From NCBI GenBank assembly GCA_021292165.1, contig CM037885.1, positions 7,187,042-7,251,041 on the forward strand: a stretch of 64,000 nt of DNA, read 5' to 3'. The stretch is from Shinisaurus crocodilurus. Lineage: Eukaryota > Chordata > Lepidosauria > Squamata > Shinisauridae. Positions 29,829 to 40,894 of the stretch are shown in pieces. The notes under the pieces were generated by a model. The model was given only the letters and a program-made list of their open reading frames with translations. It made no database searches and had not been told where the DNA came from. The stretch's first letter is position 1; every line of letters starts with the position of its first letter. The translations under genes and the position numbers were made by a program.

Positions 29829-30320
29829 CCTTAAAGGCTCACAGCCAACCTTAACTTACCCTGGTGCCAATTCATGGCGGGGGAGAGACATTGAACTGGA
29901 ACTGTACCCTGGGTGTAGAAATTGCCTGGCTGTGGCACTGCTGTGGTGTCTACGTGACACAGCCACGACGGATAACACTCGATGCCTCTGGACGGAATGA
30001 ATGGACCGCCATCAGATAATCTTTTGGTGAGCTCCGTGTCAGCAAAAGCTCACGCGACAATGACTCCGTTACTCTCGAAGGTGCCACAAGCTTCTCTGCT
30101 GTTCTGACTGTTTGCCAACACTGTGAAGATCCTTTCAAAGGAAACGGTCAAAGACAGAACTTGGGATCGCCTGCATCTCAGCGACACTCCTTTACCCATC
30201 AACTCTTGGGGCACGGCGGAAGGCAGAGGTGGCTAGTGCCAGCGAGAGAAACTCCAGATTTGTGTGTGTTTATGCACACACGGGCATGTGCGGCTCCCTG
30301 GCACTGCCCAATGTGGCCCT

Positions 30321-31110
30321 CGGCAGAGGCGGTGTTAGGGGATGGCCCACTAATGCTGGAGCCCCGAATCTTTCATTTGGAACCCCGAATCTCTGGGAGG
30401 CCCTCTGCCCCACTACCCTGCTGTCCAGGAGCACTTACTGAAATAAAGGTGCAGCGGCCCTGCTGAGGCTCTCCGTTGCATCGGATCCCCCGGGACGAGC
30501 CAGCTTTTTGCCCACAGGTGCTTCACCTCCTGCTGCCTCCCCTCACCCTTGAATCTTTCTGCCTGAGGTCCCCCCCCCCCGAAATCAAATGCCCTCCTCT
30601 CCTCTGTCTATACATGCCTTTTTACAAACAGGGGTGTCCTTAGGAGACAGGGTCCATAAAGACACACACACAGAGAGAGAGAGATACTTTAGAGCAGTGT
30701 TCTCCAACCTTGGGCGCTGGCTGGGGCATGCTGGGAGTTGTAGGCCAAAAACATCTGGGGGCCCAAGGTTGGAGAACACTGCTTTAGAGCAGTGTTGGCT
30801 GGGGCATGCTGGGAGTTGTAGGCCAAAAACATCTGGAGGCCCAAGGTTGGAGAACACTGCTTTAGAGCAGTGTTGGCTGGGGCATGCTGGGAGTTGTAGG
30901 CCAAAAACATCTGGAGGCCCAAGGTTGGAGAACACTGCTTTAGAGCAGTGTTGGCTGGGGCATGCTGGGAGTTGTAGGCCAAAAACATCTGGGGGCCCAA
31001 GGTTGGAGAACACTGCTTTAGCATAAGCAAATGTGTGCGTTTATTTTTGTGTGTGTGTGTCCTGTGGGCCTGAGCCCCGATAGGTACCTAGCACTAGCCC
31101 CCTGGCCCCG
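30321..31110 (+). repeat. Family G repeat, copy 1 (with MITE array)
   Basis: GAGGCGGTGTTAGGGGATGG, CCCCGAATCTCTGGGAGGCC, TGCTGTCCAGG, CACTTACTGAAATAAAGG, CCTTTTTACAAACAGGGGTG and TCCTTAGGAGACAGGGTCC are shared with 48766-49380 and 60508-60880. I cannot assign it to a known class. The 78-bp MITE array interrupts it at CTTTAGAG. Confidence 0.72.
30687..31023. repeat. 78-bp tandem array built from a family A MITE
   Basis: A partial family A element (30695-30781) is followed by three further units. Each begins with the TSD copy CTTTAGAG, then CAGTGTTGGCTGG, the right SBS-like arm and GGTTGGAGAACACTG. Unit starts are at 30782, 30860 and 30938, a constant 78-bp period. The middle two units share CATCTGGAGG where the outer ones have CATCTGGGGG. 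Confidence 0.9.
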
Positions 31111-31284
31111 AGGGTCTCTGCATTGGGTCTCCCCTCTGCCCATGACCTCACCACCCTCACGTGCCGGAGCAGGGGACAAGAAGATACAACAACCGCAGAA
31201 AGTCCTCGTCATTTTGAGAGGGGCTGGATGCATGCAACGATAACAGCGTTCTGAAGTTCTGTCTCCTCCTGGCACTGTTCCACG

Positions 31285-31610
31285 TCCAAAATAGGAACAC
31301 AGGAAGCCGCCTTACGCAGAGTCAGGCCCTGGGTCCATCTGGCCCGGTCTTGTCGGCACTGGCTGGCAACAAAGGCTCTCCAGGGTGTCGAGCGGGATTC
31401 TTTCCTAGCCCTCCCTGGAGATGCCAGACATTTGTTGAACCTGTGTGGATCTCTGCATGCAAGGCGGGGGCGAGTGAGGGTCTCTCAGCAGATATAACAC
31501 TGGTAGAGAGAGGCTACGGCTTATGTTCCCTTAGTGCCTTTCTTCAAGATGTGGAACTGGGTCCAACCACTACACCACGCTGCCTCCGGTGTGATCAGAT
31601 GTTGTACCCC
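31285..31610 (-). repeat. Squamate tRNA-type SINE (antisense), diverged
   Basis: AGGAACACAGGAAGCCGCCTTACG, CAGAGTCAGGCCCTGGGTCC and GGAGATGCCAGACATTTG are the backwards form of the SINE seen in sense at 62300-62500 (GTAGGTGGACCCATGGTC, GCAGCTTCCTGTGTT). Confidence 0.6.
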
Positions 31611-32469
31611 AAAGTTTGCCCCTCTCAGATTCAGTCGCCCCAATAGCTGTCCCGTTTCGCCTTTTTTTCATTATTTATTGGGGTGGGTGGGAGACGGAAG
31701 GAAGATTGGGAAAGAGGCCTCAAAGGTTTTGCTCGCGGGGGCCGGGATGTGATAAAAACAGCGCAGCAGAGACCTGTCGGCGGAAATGGGGTGTGGAGGG
31801 GGGAGGCCCCCAGATGGCAGATAAATAGATATATATATATTTCCGGAAAGAAATTTAAAAAGGAGAAAGAGTTGTATCACCGAGAAAGGAAATGACACCG
31901 CTTCATAGCCCATTCCCTTCCCGCCCCCCCATCCTGGGGCAGGAAGTGACACCAGCAAAAATGGTTTGTGTGCGAAGTACAAAGGCCAGGGCAGTTCCTG
32001 TCAGCCTGGTTCACAGGCCCCCGAGCAGCTGCAAACAGGCCTCTAGCTGTGTAGCAACACAGAGCAGCACATGGCCGACACAAACAATTGGGGCCTCTGG
32101 AGATTTTTTTTTGTTTGTTTTCAAACATTTCCAGCATGAAATGGGCTGAGTTCTTCCAAGCATGTGCAGAATGCCCCCTGCGGTGTGGGAGGAGCAAAGT
32201 GCCCCAAAATAGAATGCCTTTGTGAAGGAGATCTTCTGCTTCTTCTACTTCTGTTTCTTCTAATGGGCTGTGGACACACGGACACACACACACACACCCG
32301 TGCGTTTGCCTTTTGTTTCTGTTGTGAAGCAGCTTTAAAAAAAAAAAAAAAAAAGGACATAGTGTCTCTGAGCACATGTAGAGTGCCTGAAAAGTAGCAT
32401 AATTTGGTGAAATGTGAAATTGCCGATCTTCTAACAAAAAAATAATTTACATGCCCCGAACATCAGCCT

Positions 32470-33022
32470 TGGTAACGTAATTCTAGAACCCAGTGAGGTC
32501 ATCCCACGGAGCTGAATAGTGGGAGATTCAAGGCAGATAAAAGGAAGGACTTCTTCACATAGCGCAGAGTTGAACTATGGCCAGGGCCGGTGCTACCATT
32601 AGCCCAACTAGGCAGCTGCCTGGGGCGCAGGGCTAAAGGGGGTGCCTGAAATAGGGAGGGAGGGCTCAAGTGGGAAGGGGGGGGCGCTAAATATCTGATC
32701 TTGCCTAGGGCACCAAACTGCCTTGCACCGGCCCTGACTATGGCATTTGCTACCACAAGATGTAGTGATGGCCACCAATTTGGACGGCTTTAAAAGGGGA
32801 TCGGGCACATTCCTGGAGGAGAAGGCTATCAATGGCTACTAGTAATGATGGCTATATATTACCAGCCGCTGGGGAACACGAGCGAGCGGGAGGGTGACGT
32901 TGCGCTCATCATGTCCTGCCTGTGGGCTTCCCACAGGCATCCGGCTGGCCACTGTGTGAACAGAATGCTGGAGCAGATGGACTTTCGGCCTCACTCCGCA
33001 GGGCTCTTCTTCTGTGCTTCTG
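32470..33022 (+). mobile_element. CR1-type LINE 3' fragment carrying a hAT MITE
   Basis: GGAGATTCAAGGCAGATAAAAGG, CACATAGCGCAGAGTTGAAC, then after the MITE CTACCACAAGATGTAGTGATGG and the standard 3' block with GTGTGAACAGAATGC. It matches 21640-22000 without the MITE. Confidence 0.78.
32582..32736. mobile_element. Family D hAT-like MITE with 8-bp TSD
   Basis: Ends CAGGGCCGGTGC and GCACCGGCCCTG are flanked by ACTATGGC (32574-32581 and 32737-32744). The interior has GGCAGCTGCCTGGGGCGCAG and GGGGCGCTAAATATCTGATC. It inserted into a CR1-type copy. Confidence 0.9.
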
Positions 33023-33564
33023 TCCATGCGAGCAGTCTGGATTCCAGCTTGCCTAGTTATGCCTGGCCGTCTTCACCTCCACCACCGCTGCGTCCTTTGC
33101 ACCCCCCTGGCTCTGCATTTAATTATAGATGGTACCTTTCACACACACACCCCCGGCCCGCCCATTTTCACACACCGCCCAATTCCCTTGCCGCCTGCAC
33201 CACCACGCTGGCATACAAATCTTTTGCCGGCCCATCCAAGCCGTGGAAGGCAAGAAGCCGAGCGCACATCTGGGCAGCCGCCAAAACCCCCCAGCTTTTA
33301 AAAATAGCTCCAGGCATTCGTTGTATAAGCTACATCTGCACACATCCGCGGTGGCGGTGGGCAGTCGAGCGACACGAAAGGCCCCAGAAAGGATGTCGAC
33401 CTGCGCAGCCGGAAGACGGGCGACTGCGTGAGGATGATAGCAGTGGAGATCGGGAAGTTTTTATTGGCGAGGCATCAGCAAGCCACGAAGAGTTTGCGTT
33501 CATCGCACCCACTTGTGCACGCTCAGTCTGCACAAAGCCTTGAGACCAGCCCGCCGCCGCCCGC

Positions 33565-33687
33565 AACCTGCCGCCCTCCAGAGGTTTTGGACTACAACTC
33601 CCATCATTGACCATGGGCCATGCCGGCTGGGGCCAATGGGAGTTGTAGTCCAAAACATCCGGAGGGCAGCAGGTTGGAGAAGGCTGC
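33565..33687. mobile_element. Family C foldback MITE
   Basis: CCCTCCAGAGGTTTTGGACTACAACTCCC on the left and its inverse on the right enclose GGCCATGCCGGCTGGGGCC. The outer ends are CAACCTGCCG and AGGTTGGAGAAGGC. Confidence 0.75.
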
Positions 33688-33990
33688 GGGGGGGGATATG
33701 CGGTTTCTTAGTTTTCCCCCTCTGTAAAATGGGAACATGATCTCCCTCCGTGTCTAGTTAAGAGCTTACGTTTCATTGGGTGGATATTGTATTTCTTTCC
33801 TTATTGGGTAAGAAACAGGGTTGCCAACCTTTTTTCCTGGCCTTGCTTCTATGCCTTTAAAAGCAGCCTGAAATACATAAATTGAGCCGATGAAGCTTCC
33901 ACACACACACACACACACCGCACCAGGAGCACTTTAGTTCCATGCCGGGAAAAGCATCACTTGCTACACCCCTGCAGATGAGGCTGCTCT

Positions 33991-34255
33991 TGCCAGTGTG
34001 GCGTAGTGGTGAGAGTGTTGGACTGGGACTAGAGAGATCCGGGTTCTAGTCCCCGCTCGGCCATGAAGGCTCACTGGGTGACTTTGGGCCAGTCACTGAC
34101 TCTCAGCCTAGCCTACCTCACAGGGTTGTTGTGAGGATAAAATGGAGAGGAGGAGGAGGAGTGGAGGAGGAGGATTATGTAAGCCGCCTTGGGTTCCTTG
34201 CAGGAAAAAAGGTGGGGTATAAATATAATAAACAAACAATAAATAAATAAAGGCA
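33991..34255 (+). repeat. Sauria-type tRNA SINE
   Basis: The head GCCAGTGTGGCGTAGTGGTG and GGGTTCTAGTCCCC (box A and B positions) is followed by CTCACTGGGTGACTTTGGGC, CACAGGGTTGTTGTGAGGA, an (AGG)n stretch, CGCCTTGGGTTCC and an (AAT)n tail. Confidence 0.9.
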
Positions 34256-34604
34256 AAATATAGCAGGGCTAGTAAAAAAAAGAAAGAAAGGTAGCAACAC
34301 TAGGGAGAAGGAATGGAGTTGCCATGTTTTGTTTTGTTTTTTTCTGGCAGGCCTTCTGTTTTGAAGCAAACTAACAAAGACAAGGTTCCCGCAAAGTATT
34401 TAGTTTACATAAATTATACTAAGAAATTTCATTACACGTCCAGCACATCTTGATTGGTTCATTACACTTGTCCTGGTTCATTTGAATGAGGCCTTCTGTT
34501 TTTAACAGCTGCAAGAGAGGCTGAAATCCAACAGGTACAGCCTTCCTCCTTGCCACATCTCCATGCCAGGGTCTGCAGGGAGCCTGGAGTGTGTGGCTAT
34601 AGAT

Positions 34605-34725
34605 CAGTGTTCTCCAACCTTGGGTCCCCAGATGTTTTTGGCCTACAACTCCCAGCTACGCTGGCTGGGGCATGCTGGGAGTTGTAGGCCAGAAACATCT
34701 GGGTACCCAAGGTTGGAGAACACTG
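34605..34725. mobile_element. Family A MITE, left arm shortened
   Basis: CAGTGTTCTCCAACC ends are intact. The left arm lacks CATGCCCCAGCCAG, so the loop is offset. Flanks CTATAGAT and ACATAGAT agree at six of eight bases. Confidence 0.85.
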
Positions 34726-34925
34726 ACATAGATGCCTCCTGTGTGCTGTGTGTTCACTCTGGCTGCCTAGTCGCACTTTGGGTGCATGCTGGGTAGGATG
34801 ACCTCATGGGGCTGCTCTGCCATCGTCATGCGCTGATTGGCGCCTTCCATGCGTCAGTCATGTGGGGGCGTAACGCTGTGATTGGTGGGGTGCTGGCTTA
34901 TTGGCGTCGCTATATTTTCTGTTTC

Positions 34926-35628
34926 CAGGGATGTTGAAGAGTCCTTGGTCTTGAGTCACGAGTCGAGTCACGAGTCTTTGGACCCGAGTCTCAAGTCTGA
35001 GCCGAGTCCTTGCTCCAAAATGGTGACTCACAAGTCACGAGTCACGAGTCACAAGTCACTCCCAAAGCTGACTCCACGAGTCCCTATTAAAATCAATGGG
35101 GGTTTTTCCCAACAAAATAAGGCTATTTCAGATGTGTGGCTTAAATAAATTCTAGGCACAAGTGTGCCTTTTTATTTCAAAACTCTGCAACTGATTTTGG
35201 CAAGAACAGACCAGGCAGACAAACCCAAAATAACCAGGCAGGCAGAGGAGGCAGGGAACCCCAAACCGGCAGGCAGAGGCCTTTGTCTTGGACAATTCAA
35301 CTGTTGAACTGGTCAAGAAGAGACCAGGTAGGCAGAGGAGGCAGGGAACCCCAAACAGGCAGGCAGAGGCAGCCAAACCCACAATGTCTGAAAGGTTGCA
35401 TTTTAGGAAAATGATTTTAAAAAATAAACTTGCTGTACTTCCTAAAACCTATCCATGTTGCATTTGAGGAACACGATTTTGGAACACGAGTCCTTGGTCT
35501 CGAGTCTCGAGTCCCGAGTCGAGTCCCGAGTCCCATTAAAAATATTGGGACTCGAGTGGGACTCGAGTCAGAGGGGGGACTCAGTCCGACTCACGAGTCG
35601 AGTCCCGGAGTCCGAGTCCCCATCCCTG
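34926..35628 (-). mobile_element. Non-autonomous GACTCG-type hAT
   Basis: This is an inverted relative of 7811-8819, with ends CAGGGATG and CATCCCTG and dense GAGTC/GACTC words at 34935-35085 and 35485-35615. The shared middle AGGCACAAGTGTGCCTTTTT and GGCAGGCAGAGG is present, but the transposase relic is absent. Flanks TTCTGTTTC and CTGTTTTC suggest a slightly decayed TSD. Confidence 0.85.
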
Positions 35629-36241
35629 CTGTTTTCTGCCTTGGCATCATTTGTTTTCTCCTTTGCTGGCGGGAAGAGGAGAGGACAGCACGGCTACGTT
35701 CCGGAACCATAGCACTGCCCTGCCCGTGTGATTTCATTCACTGTCAATATACTGCGTGACTGTGGTTGCTCCTCCAGCGCTCCTCCAGCATCCAGGCAGT
35801 AACTGCAACAGGCACTCCGATTGGCCCATGCTAGTTCCGCCACTTTCCCTGCCCTAGGAAAGCGTTCCAGGAGCTAGGAGGGGAGGCCGCCCTTCTCCCT
35901 CTTCGCACAGCCCTGCTAGGCGCCTGCCGCAGAGTTGCAAAAGCCTGTGGCCGCCTTCCTCCCCCCCCCCCCCGCTGCGGCCTGTGTTCCTGTCACTGCC
36001 ATAAATCCTTCCCTGAGCCCCGGGAGCAAGATTGCAAACAAACATTGATGTAATTCTCCCAGGACCAGGGTGGAGAAGGCTCTGGGAATTACTCACCCAA
36101 AAGCTGGACTTCCCTCTCTCTCCTCTTCTCCCTCTCTCCCGCCGCCCCCCCCTCTCTCACACTCACACACACAAGAGAGAACTTCTCGCTGCCCCAAAAC
36201 CTATTGGGAGGGAAACTTGCAGTAGTGGTTAAAAGAGGGGC
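35629..36241. other. Intergenic segment, nothing recognised
   Basis: It includes a C run near 35960 and a CT/CA-rich stretch at 36113-36176. No exon is seen. Confidence 0.4.
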
Positions 36242-36371
36242 GGAGAACAAGTTGTGGCCCTCCAGATGTTTTGGCCTACAACTCCCATCATCCCTCACCA
36301 TTGGCTCTGCCGGCGAGGGCTGATGGGAGTTGTAGGCCAAAACATCGGGGGGGGGGCACAAGTTGCCCTGC
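36242..36371. mobile_element. Family C-type MITE
   Basis: CAAGTTGTGGCCCTCCAGATG and its inverse bracket TTGGCCTACAACTCCCATCA and TGATGGGAGTTGTAGGCC. A G run has expanded in the right arm at 36347. Confidence 0.78.
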
Positions 36372-36459
36372 TCCGAGTCAAAGCAACGGCAGATGGCATG
36401 GAAAGAGGGAAGCCAGGGGCTGGAGACAGGTTCATAATTCCCTGCACTGTGTTCCAGAG

Positions 36460-36723
36460 CAGTGTTCTCCAACCTTGGGTCCCCAGATGTTTTTGGCCTA
36501 CAACTCCCAGCATGCCCCAGCCAGCTACGCTGGCTGGGGCATGCTGGGAGTTGTAGGCCAAAAACATCTGGGGACCCAAGGTGGGAGAACACTGATGTAG
36601 AGGATAAGAGTGTCAGACAGAGACAGGCCAAGGTCTGGAGAACCCAAGGTTGGCTACGCTGGCTGGGGCATGCTGGGAGTTGTAGGCCAAAAACATCTGG
36701 GGACCCAAGGTTGGAGAACACTG
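36460..36723. mobile_element. Family A MITE with a second right half
   Basis: A full element at 36460-36594 is followed by 50 bp of other sequence and a second right half (36650-36723). The outermost flanks TTCCAGAG (36452-36459) and TTCCAGAC (36724-36731) look like one TSD. The whole 264 bp therefore behaves as one insertion that was later rearranged, or a duplication. Confidence 0.8.
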
Positions 36724-37650
36724 TTCCAGACTACACGGGATAACGAGCAGTTCCGGTGAGCCCCAAACAGTTGCCTGCAGAAAAGGCCTTCTCGCTGCGG
36801 CTCCTCCAGCTGTACCCTTTCCCCCTGCCAGCTTCTGCTGGGGCGGGTCATTCATCCGCCACCCCCAGCTGCCCAGTACCAGGTGTGGGGCGGCGATTCC
36901 TTGGTTCCGGATGCAGCAGGTGTCTCTTGTGTCCCTGCATCAGTCGCTGTCTGGGGCTTGCCTCCTTCCAGTCAGCCCCCACCGCTTCTGCGTCTCTGCA
37001 TGGGCGGTGGCTGGACCGTTCCACACACACACACCCCAACACACACACACACACCCAGAGGGGCAGCAATGGAGTCTCCCGGGAGGGGGCAGTGTAACGA
37101 CAAAGGACTTGCGTTGGCACGCTCTGAACAGTGACTCATACAGAAGCACAACGGGCTTGGTTCTTACTCTTAAGTCAAAGCAGGAGGGGGTGTGTGGCTT
37201 TGAACATGGACAGAGTGACTTTCTCTCACCACTGAGTAACCGCAGCCCAGCTGCCACACAGCACATCTGGGATTATTAGATTTAGCTGCTGCTAAGGAAG
37301 AGGGTGTGCCTGCCAGGCAGGATTGATCCCCAGAGCCTCACATTTTAGGAATGAAGCACTGAAGGATTCCTGGTTTGTGGGAACCAGGAACTGTGGGAAC
37401 TGGAAATGGAAGGGGAGGAGTACCTAGTGGTCATCACAAGACAGCCAGGATTCCTGATGCTAACGTGCTGGGTTCCATTCGAGCCCATGTTCGCTGGGGC
37501 TCAGCCCCAGAACGTGTGGCGCTGTCCACCAGGACAAGTTCCTCTGATCATGTGCAGAGTGCTTCCCCCCCCCATCACTGAGCCATCCCAGCCCTTCGCG
37601 TCTCTGCGATTATGCTACAGGGACTCCAGATCAGAAGAGGTCTTCCGCGC
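36724..37650. repeat. Intergenic segment with (CA)n
   Basis: Two CA tracts lie at 37021-37055. Nothing else is recognised. Confidence 0.4.
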
Positions 37651-37654
37651 ATGC

Positions 37655-37735
37655 TGCAACCCGGCGCCTTCCAGATGTGTTGGACTACAACTCCCATCAT
37701 CCCCAGCCAGCATGGCCAATGGTCCACGCCTGGAG
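37655..37735. mobile_element. Family C foldback MITE, left arm
   Basis: GGCGCCTTCCAGATGTGTTGG, ACTACAACTCCCATCATCCC and CAGCCAGCATGGCCAATGGTC are the canonical left arm. The right arm is reduced. Confidence 0.68.
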
Positions 37736-38814
37736 GGTGCTAGCTCAGCTCTTGGCCCTTGTTCCTCTCCCATTCCCACGGATCCCCGGAGATCTGTCTC
37801 CCAGCTCTCCTGTTGCAATGCCATCCTCCTCTGAGCAGCGGGCACCTAATGGGTTAACCGGGTGTGTGTGTCTATGTGCGGTCTGTGCCTATGTAAATGT
37901 GCGCATGCCTGTATGCGTGAGGCAGCACGGTGGGTGCTGCACTTGGGGAGAGTGAAGTCTGGGCCCGTGACACACATTTTCCAATGGCACCGCCATGGCT
38001 GGGTCGCTGGTTCTCTCCCAGGCTCTGCACAAAAGCCTCTGTGTGCCCCAAAAGGTTGCATCTGGCTCGGGCCGGAGGACCAGGGGGAAGAGGGAGCCGG
38101 CCCTGGAACCGCACACTGGCTGCCTTTGGCCACAGGTTGGCAGTCTTGGAGGGAGCAGGCAGGTGTATTTCCAAGCTTGGGGGGGGGGGGGACAGAACCG
38201 CAAGTCAGAGTGACACTCGATGGCCACAGCTGCGTTGCACCCATCCCGCCCGTCGAGTGGGCACATTGTGATTATCACCAGGGAGAGCCCCCCTCTCCGC
38301 TCCCCCCGTGCCTCTTTTATTCACAGAAAACGGAATCGGGTGCATCCACCAAACTCGGGAGAATCCCCCTTTGCAATTGGGGGAGGGGGAGGACAAGTTT
38401 CTAGTTCTCATTGTGCTTGCCATCGGTGCTCAGTTTCCAAATATATGATATCATGTGATACAAATAAGTCTGCAGAAGGTTACTAGCCCGTGAGATCATA
38501 TAATACCAGCCTCCCTGTGTCAACACACACAAGTCCCTGGTGGCACGTGGATGACCTATAAACAAAAAAGAACCAACTTTCATACGAAGTTTCCCAGCTT
38601 GGAGATTCTTACTTGCCAAAGACAACCAGGCGAGCAACTCTTTCCAAACCTGCAATACAGAATGGCTTTCCTTCTGAGCATGTGCTGAGTGGATTTTTTC
38701 CTCACCACTGCCAGTGAGAGATTACTAGGTAGGGTATCCAGCAGGCGTCAGCTTTGATGCCTCTTATCCCCCCCCCCCCAATGACTGACCCCTGTGTTTA
38801 GCAGGGAGAATATA
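37736..38814. other. Intergenic segment, nothing recognised
   Basis: Long overlapping open frames occur in several phases here because of G/C richness. None resembles a family or has consistent splice sites. Confidence 0.4.
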
Positions 38815-38972
38815 AGAAGAGCCCTGCTGGATCAGACCAAGGGCCCATCCAGTCCAGCATTCTGTTCACACAGCGGCCAGCCAGCTGCCCACAGGAAACT
38901 CACAAGCAGGACAGGAGTGCAGCCAGCAGCACCCTCCCGCCCATGTTCCCCAGCAACTGGTGTACACTAAGA
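38815..38972 (-). mobile_element. CR1-type LINE 3' end (antisense)
   Basis: AAGAGCCCTGCTGGATCAGA, CATTCTGTTCACACAGCGGCC and CCCCAGCAACTGGTG are the reverse of the recurrent 3' block. Confidence 0.78.
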
Positions 38973-39359
38973 TAGAAACTTATTCAGCCTTGTTTATTTT
39001 TCTGTTGTCCTTTCACAATACCTTACTGTGATTCGAACCCGGAGCTTTACTATGGGCGCTTTTTACAATGGTCGAATCCCAACGCTGCCACCACCCCTCA
39101 ATAGGGCCTCAAGCTTGCCCTCCTTATTGGGGTCTCTGGGTGCGCTTACGTAAGGTTGGGGGTTACTTTCCCACTAACCCTTACTACCCATCTCACACTG
39201 CCTTTGGGATGTCTAATCCCTACCTCTTTGACCAGTATACAATAAGCACAGCTTCCACACAGGCTGGTTTCAAATAACAAAGAAAAAGTTCATCTTAAAA
39301 TACAACAAGTTCTGGAAATAAGTTTCATGTGTGAGTTTCAGTTAGTCCTAAGTAATGTG

Positions 39360-39727
39360 TACTCTCCTTCAGAAAAGGAGACTGAGGGGAGATATGATCA
39401 CACTCTTCCAGTACTTGAAGGGTTGTCACACAGAGGAGGGCCAGGATCTCTTCTCGGTCATCCCAGTTTGCAGGACACGGAATAATGGGCTCAAGTTACA
39501 GGAACCCAGATTCCACCTGAACATCAGGAAAAATTTCCTGACTGTCAGAGCAATACGACAATGGAACCAACTAGGGAGGCGGTGGGCTCTCCCACTCTGG
39601 AGGCATTCAAGGTGCAGCTGGACAGCCATCTGTCAGGGATGCTTTGACCTGGTTTCCTGCATTGAGCAGGGGGTTGGACTCGATGGCCTTGTAGGCCCCT
39701 TCCAACTCTACTCTTCTATGATTCTAC
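39360..39727 (+). mobile_element. CR1 LINE 3' end
   Basis: The last part of ORF2 is readable ([20 protein letters not shown], then [18 protein letters not shown]). The usual tail GGACTCGATGGCCTTGTAGG and TTCTATGATTCTA follows. It shows the uninterrupted sequence at the site where the copy at 12780 carries a SINE tail. Confidence 0.88.
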
Positions 39728-40300
39728 TCTCTTATCCCAGTACCAATCCTCCCTCAACAACAGTTCCCAATATTGATCCCTGCACTCACTAGCTAAACTC
39801 TTAGCAATCCTAATATAATCACTCAGCTCTCCCCAGTCAGCTTCACAGACTCCCAAACAGCACTTCCCACTCCACACCCTCCTCTCACTCCTGCACTCTC
39901 TTCAAAACCCAGGTCCGGCCTGAGGTGCCCACCCGACTTCAGCCAGTTCCCCCACCAGAGCCCTGGCGTCAGTCTGGATTTTCAGCCGCCACCCTCTGTT
40001 GCCGCCGCAGCTCGGAGGGAGCAAAGGCGGGTCCCCGACTTGAGAGGGCGGGCTGGGTGGCCACAAGGAGCGGCCGAGTCGAGGGAAAGAATAACACGCG
40101 GCAAAGCAGTGATGGGCCAGCGGGCAGGCCGACGGGCACCGAGCTGAGCAAGAGCCGCAGAGCAAGGTGGGGTGGCGCACCGGCACTGCTGTAGCCTGGC
40201 CAATGCTGTGTGCCTGCCTGGCTTGCTAAGCTGTAAGAAGCAGCCTTGTTGTGAGCGTGTGCAGAGCAAAGGTCCATCAGGGAATCCAGGACTTGGTTCC
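39728..40300. other. Intergenic segment, nothing recognised
   Basis: A short G/C-rich part (39940-40190) has open frames in several phases but no recognisable protein. Confidence 0.4.
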
Positions 40301-40456
40301 AGCATCAGAGGCAGTCTTCCTATGTACACCAGACGCTGGGGCACATGGGCGGGAGGGTGCTGTGTGTGGCTTTCCCCGTTGGCCGCTGTGTGAACAGAAT
40401 GCTGGACTAGATGGACCCCTGGTCTGATCCGGCAGGGCTCTTCTTCTGTTCTTTTG
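40301..40456 (+). mobile_element. CR1-type LINE 3' end
   Basis: CATCAGAGGCAGTCTTCCTA, GCTGTGTGAACAGAATGCTG, then an uninterrupted GGACTAGATGGACCCCTGGT. This shows the empty form of the site that holds a MITE at 19127 and 41091. Confidence 0.8.
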
Positions 40457-40894
40457 AGCTGCGGTGCTCATTGTACGACGGGCCAAGAGGAAAATGTATG
40501 TCCCACCCTTTGTCCTCATGTATACGGTGCTCTAGAACTGACATTATTTTTTTATCTAATGAAGATTTATATACCAAGACGGGTGCGTGTGTGTATATAT
40601 ATCACATGCAGAGCCGCGTCGTTGCGTCCTCTTATTTTAGATACGCAGCTTGCATCCACGTCACGGCTCAGGCCACCGCATCTTATACTGTTTCTAGAAC
40701 TTACAACAAGATGTGCAGAGATGTGTAGGCTTTGCCACTGACCCATATATTGCCAACGCTTATATTAAATATTATACAGTTTTCCATATAACCAAACCCA
40801 TCTTCCACTTCTCTCCCGGCAGCCACCCTGGTTTTGAGCATTCCATGAGTGAACCTTCCTCCCCACATCTCGAGGGTTCATGAACGTTCAAATT

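Noticed and set aside
30687..31023. CRISPR-like array
   Set aside because: The 78-bp units are contiguous with no unique spacers, in a vertebrate genome.
30585..31030. Long repetitive open frames on both strands
   Set aside because: They arise from the 78-bp MITE array (length divisible by three), not from a repeat protein.
37862..38404. 180-codon frame plus several overlapping frames
   Set aside because: Open in many phases at once because of G/C richness; no family resemblance.
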